The translations under genes were made by a program, and so were the position numbers. Positions 61,100-64,000 of a stretch of DNA of 64,000 bases are shown here, piece after piece. Position 1 is the first letter of the stretch; each line of letters opens with the position of its first letter. Source of the stretch: Nocardiopsis trehalosi NBRC 14201 (lineage in GTDB: Bacteria > Actinomycetota > Actinomycetes > Streptosporangiales > Streptosporangiaceae); the NCBI RefSeq assembly GCF_001552555.1, contig NZ_BCRK01000008.1, forward strand, positions 1 through 64,000, given 5' to 3'. The notes under the pieces were generated by a model, which saw only the letters and a list, made by a program, of their open reading frames with translations, searched no databases and was not told the origin of the DNA.

Positions 61100-61638
61100 C
61101 CCCCCATCCCCCCGGCCCACGGCGCGGTCGCGAAGGACGCGTAGCTCTCCCGGGTGAGCCGGCGCATCGCCGCCGTCAGCGGCCACAGCACCAGGGGGCT
61201 CACCACCAGTGTCATCAGCAGGGTCAGCGTGGCGGCGAGCAGCACGTCCAGCACGCCGAACCGGGCGTCGCCGACCACCAGGCCGATGAAGGCGAAGAGC
61301 AGCGCCGTGCCGAGCGTGGCGGCGGCCGCCACCGCGTACGGCTGGGCGCCGGTCCGCTTCTCGGGGGCGCGCATGGCGGCGATCGCGTAGCCGGCGAGGC
61401 AGAGCACCAGCGCCCCGCGTCCGAGTTCGTGGTCGGCGGGCGGCAGCAGGTCCAGGGCCAGCCCGGCGGCGAAGCCGGTGCAGGCGCCCGCGACGGGGCC
61501 GGTGAACAGCGCCACCCCGGTGACCGCCAGGACCACCAGGTCGGGCGCCGCTCCGCCCGGCAGCGCGAGCCGGTTGACCAGCACCGCCTGGACGAGCACG
61601 GCCAGCACGACCGCGGTCGCGGCCACCGCCGCCTTCAC
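61096..61638 (-). CDS. mreD: Rod shape-determining protein MreD
   Basis: The 180-residue protein is an integral membrane protein with five predicted helices (AVAATAVVLAVLVQAVLVNR at the start, then GPVAGACTGFAAGLALDLLP, the usual MreD DLL motif). It links the MreB-C complex to peptidoglycan synthases. Sequence is poorly conserved in the family, and the call rests on length, topology, DLLPP and operon position. The GTG start overlaps the mreC stop (GTGA), and its stop overlaps the PBP2 start. Translation is therefore coupled along the operon. Confidence 0.93.
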   Translation of the reverse strand: MKAAVAATAVVLAVLVQAVLVNRLALPGGAAPDLVVLAVTGVALFTGPVAGACTGFAAGLALDLLPPADHELGRGALVLCLAGYAIAAMRAPEKRTGAQPYAVAAAATLGTALLFAFIGLVVGDARFGVLDVLLAATLTLLMTLVVSPLVLWPLTAAMRRLTRESYASFATAPWAGGMGG

Positions 61639-62756
61639 CGCCCCTCCGGTCCGTCGCCGCCGGGGGCGCCGGCCGCGGCGTCCTCCTCGCGGGCGGGGTC
61701 GCCTTCGGTACCGCCGCCGTCCGGGGGCGGCGCGTCCGCCGGCGCGGAGGGTTCGGCGGCCTCGGCCTCCTCCGTGTCGCGGGCCGCGCCGTCCCCGGCG
61801 TCGTCCTCGGCGGCGGGTTCGTCGGCGGCGTCGGCAGGGTCGCCGCCGGACGCGGGTTCGGCGGCGTCGCCGGGGCGCTCGCGGGGCGGCAGCACGGAGT
61901 CGCGCGGGTCCTCGGGCGGGCCGCCGACGACCACGCCGACGACGTCCAGGGTGCCGATGTCGACGGCGGGCTCCAGGTCGGCCGTGCGGGTGATCGCGCC
62001 GGGGGTCTTCTCGACCTCGGTCACGGTGCCCACCGGCACGCCCGGCACGAACGGGGTACCGTCGTGCGACCCCAGGGTGACGACCCGGTCGCCCTCCTTG
62101 ACACGGGCGTCGGCGCTCATCAGTTCGAAGCGCAGCGGGGCGCCGTCGCCGAGGAACCCGGATCCGCCGTCGGCGACGCCGATCTCGCGGGAGCCCTCCA
62201 GGCGGGCACCCACCGCCGAGGCGCCGTCGGTGATCAGCAGCACCGTGGAGGTGGACCGGCCGGCCTGGACGACGCGGCCGACCAGGCCGTCGCCGTTGAT
62301 GACGGTCATGTCCTCGGCGACGCCGTCGCGGGTGCCGACGTCGAGGGTGACCGCGTCGGCATAGCCGCGCGGCGACACCCGGGTGACGGCCTGCGCGGGG
62401 ACGATCTCGTAGCCGCCCAGGCCGGACAGGTGCAGCAGGTCGCCGAGCTGGGCGGAGCGGCCGGCGTCGCGGTCGCGGGCGGCGAGTTCGGCCCGCAGGT
62501 CCTGGTTGGCCTTCTCCAGTTCGGCGATGCGGTCGGCGGCGCCCGGTGCGGCGGCGACCGTGTCGAGGGCGCCGGACATGGGCCCCGACAGCGCCGACAC
62601 CCCCGCGGACAGCGGAGCGAACGCGGTCTCCCCCGCCAGGCGCGCCGCCCCGGTCACCGGGTTCACGCCGTCGCGGGAGTCGAGCACGATGAGCGCGACC
62701 GACGCCGCGACGAGCACACCCAGCGCCAGCCGCGCCTTCGGGGCGCCGCGGGGCAT
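61635..62756 (-). CDS. mreC: Rod shape-determining protein MreC
   Basis: The 373-residue protein has an N-terminal membrane helix (LALGVLVAASVALIVLD, about 9-25), a coiled coil (ADRIAELEKANQDLRAELAA, about 73-92) and the MreC beta-barrel domain (VSPRGYADAVTLDVGTRDGV, TVINGDGLVGRVVQAG, TLGSHDGTPFVPGVPVGTV). A long acidic, Ala/Pro-rich tail of about 95 residues after PPEDPRDS is an extension over the normal length. The ATG shares one base with the mreB stop (TGATG). It organises elongation synthases outside the membrane. Confidence 0.95.
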   Translation of the reverse strand: MPRGAPKARLALGVLVAASVALIVLDSRDGVNPVTGAARLAGETAFAPLSAGVSALSGPMSGALDTVAAAPGAADRIAELEKANQDLRAELAARDRDAGRSAQLGDLLHLSGLGGYEIVPAQAVTRVSPRGYADAVTLDVGTRDGVAEDMTVINGDGLVGRVVQAGRSTSTVLLITDGASAVGARLEGSREIGVADGGSGFLGDGAPLRFELMSADARVKEGDRVVTLGSHDGTPFVPGVPVGTVTEVEKTPGAITRTADLEPAVDIGTLDVVGVVVGGPPEDPRDSVLPPRERPGDAAEPASGGDPADAADEPAAEDDAGDGAARDTEEAEAAEPSAPADAPPPDGGGTEGDPAREEDAAAGAPGGDGPEGR

Positions 62757-63790
62757 CAGCGCCGCCGTTCCGGGACGAGGACCTGGTTCAGGCGCTCGTA
62801 GTTCTCGACGCAGGTGCCCGACCCGATGGCGACGGAGTCGAGCGCGTTCTCCGCGACGTGGATGGGCATGCCGGTCTCGTGCCGCAGCCGGTCGTCCAGG
62901 CCGCGCAGCATCGCGCCGCCCCCGGTGACCGCGATGCCGCGGTCCATGATGTCGCCGGACAGCTCCGGCGGGCACTTGTCGAGGGTGGTGCGGACGGCGT
63001 CGACGATCGCGGTGGCGGGTTCGTCGATGGCCTGGCGGACGTCGGCGGCCGACATCACGACGGTCTTCGGCAGCCCGCTGACCAGGTCGCGGCCGCGGAC
63101 CTCGGCGTGCAGCTCCTCGGTGCCCGTGGGGTAGGCCGAGCCGATGGCGACCTTGAGTTCCTCGGCGGTGCGCTCCCCGATCATCAGGGAGTACTCCTTC
63201 TTGACGAACGTCATGATGGCCTGGTCCAGCTCGTCGCCGCCCACGCGGATCGACTGCGAGGTGACGATGCCGCCCATGGAGATCACGGCGACCTCGGTGG
63301 TGCCGCCGCCGATGTCGACCACCATGTTGCCGGTGGGCTCGTGGACCGGCAGCCCGGCGCCGATGGCGGCCGCCATGGGCTCCTCGATGATGTAGACGCG
63401 GCGCGCGCCGGCCTGGTAGCCGGCCTCCTTGACCGCCCGGTGCTCCACCGACGTGATGCCGCTCGGCACGGCGACCACGATGCGCGGTTTGGCGAAGTGC
63501 CGGCGCCGGTGGATCTTCTGGATGAAGTAACGCAGCATGCGCTCGGTGATCTCGAAGTCGGCGATGACGCCGTCCTTGAGCGGGCGCACGGCGGTGATGT
63601 TGACGGGGGTGCGGCCGATCATCTGCTTGGCCTCGATGCCGACCGCGACGATCTTCCCCGTGGACGTGTTCAGCGCGACGACCGAGGGTTCGTTCAGCAC
63701 GATGCCGCGGCCCCGGACGTACACCAGGGTGTTGGCGGTTCCCAGGTCTACCGCCATGTCGCGGCCGAGAAAGGCGAGGTTATTGGTCAT
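62756..63790 (-). CDS. mreB: Rod shape-determining protein MreB (actin homolog)
   Basis: The 344-residue protein is a bacterial actin. Phosphate 1 motif is [20 protein letters not shown] (about 16-35), phosphate 2 is [20 protein letters not shown] (about 158-177), and the adenosine motif is [20 protein letters not shown] (about 283-302). It directs lateral wall synthesis, or in sporulating actinobacteria spore wall formation, together with the downstream mreC-mreD-PBP2-rodA. GCTGAGGACGCCTC precedes the ATG. It heads the operon; a terminator for the next gene outside the window lies upstream. Confidence 0.98.
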   Translation of the reverse strand: MTNNLAFLGRDMAVDLGTANTLVYVRGRGIVLNEPSVVALNTSTGKIVAVGIEAKQMIGRTPVNITAVRPLKDGVIADFEITERMLRYFIQKIHRRRHFAKPRIVVAVPSGITSVEHRAVKEAGYQAGARRVYIIEEPMAAAIGAGLPVHEPTGNMVVDIGGGTTEVAVISMGGIVTSQSIRVGGDELDQAIMTFVKKEYSLMIGERTAEELKVAIGSAYPTGTEELHAEVRGRDLVSGLPKTVVMSAADVRQAIDEPATAIVDAVRTTLDKCPPELSGDIMDRGIAVTGGGAMLRGLDDRLRHETGMPIHVAENALDSVAIGSGTCVENYERLNQVLVPERRR

Positions 63791-63945
63791 GAGGCGTCCT
63801 CAGCGGCTGCAAGCGGGTGGGGAGAGCCCACCGGGGCGGTCAATACGGACTCGGTCCTGCAGATGCGGATGCAGTACCCGTATCGTAACCCTGCGCTGTC
63901 GAACGACTACGGAAACACACCGGCCCGTCACCGGACCGGCGCACG

Positions 63946-63972
63946 AAAAAAGCGCCGGACGGGGTCCGGCGC
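63946..63972 (-). terminator. Rho-independent terminator of a gene beyond the window
   Basis: Read on the minus strand, GCGCCGGAC-CCC-GTCCGGCGC is followed directly by TTTTTT (63951-63946). This stem plus T-tract is a classic intrinsic terminator, rare in this window. It ends a minus-strand transcript arriving from beyond position 64000, upstream of mreB. Confidence 0.85.
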
Positions 63973-64000
63973 CGCTGGGACGGGTGGGCGGGGGCCGGGT

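Noticed and set aside
1-64000. CRISPR array, prophage, insertion sequence or rRNA
   Set aside because: No regularly spaced repeats with unique spacers, phage structural genes, transposase motifs or rRNA segments were seen.

Overview
The window is chromosomal DNA from a very GC-rich actinobacterium. Nearly every third codon position is G or C, GTG starts are frequent, and the SOS boxes are of the Gram-positive/actinobacterial type. Gene order (mreBCD-PBP2-rodA, radical-SAM pair, rne-rplU-rpmA-obg-proB-proA, then nadD-rsfS-phosphatase) and a tmsA/tmsB (bfaA/bfaB) pair for 10-methylstearate point to the Nocardiopsaceae (Nocardiopsis or a close relative). This assignment is inference from layout and proteins; no search was run.

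Layout. 0-12.7 kb: an SMI1/KNR4 protein; a LysM membrane protein divergent from lexA across three SOS boxes; a lipoprotein hydrolase; a divergent MarR/RidA pair; leuS with two paralogous membrane-anchored proteins beside it; small membrane and lipoproteins; an acyl-CoA ligase. 12.7-17.1 kb: a sugar ABC importer (binding protein and two permeases, no ATPase) translationally coupled to a GH3 N-acetylhexosaminidase. 17.2-22 kb: a P450, a small unknown protein, and tmsB/tmsA for mid-chain methylation of membrane acyl chains. 22-33 kb: a Glu/Asp-racemase-like protein, repeat-like and unknown proteins, an AI-2E family permease, a DinG-type Fe-S helicase, an orphan ctaD, a double-DUF427 protein and a wall-anchored surface protein.

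33.7-41.9 kb is the most unusual stretch. Three identical tRNA-Ala(GGC) genes lie on the minus strand, each followed by a different long hairpin. Between the first and second are a YafY/VOC/aldo-keto reductase group and then a less GC-biased accessory cassette: a PapA/condensation-type acyltransferase, a berberine-bridge-type FAD oxidase and a TetR regulator. The cassette's central intergenic region holds broken pieces of a second TetR gene on both strands, a 15-bp palindromic operator candidate, and an acyltransferase whose best-placed Shine-Dalgarno sequence points at an ATC codon.

41.2-64 kb is mostly housekeeping: a GroES-like protein, a phosphatase with rsfS and nadD, an M48 protease, a SAM methyltransferase, proA and proB (proline), obg, rpmA, rplU, rne, two linked radical-SAM-type proteins, and the cell-elongation operon rodA, PBP2, mreD, mreC, mreB with overlapping starts and stops. 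No CRISPR array, insertion sequence, integrase, rRNA or phage gene was seen.
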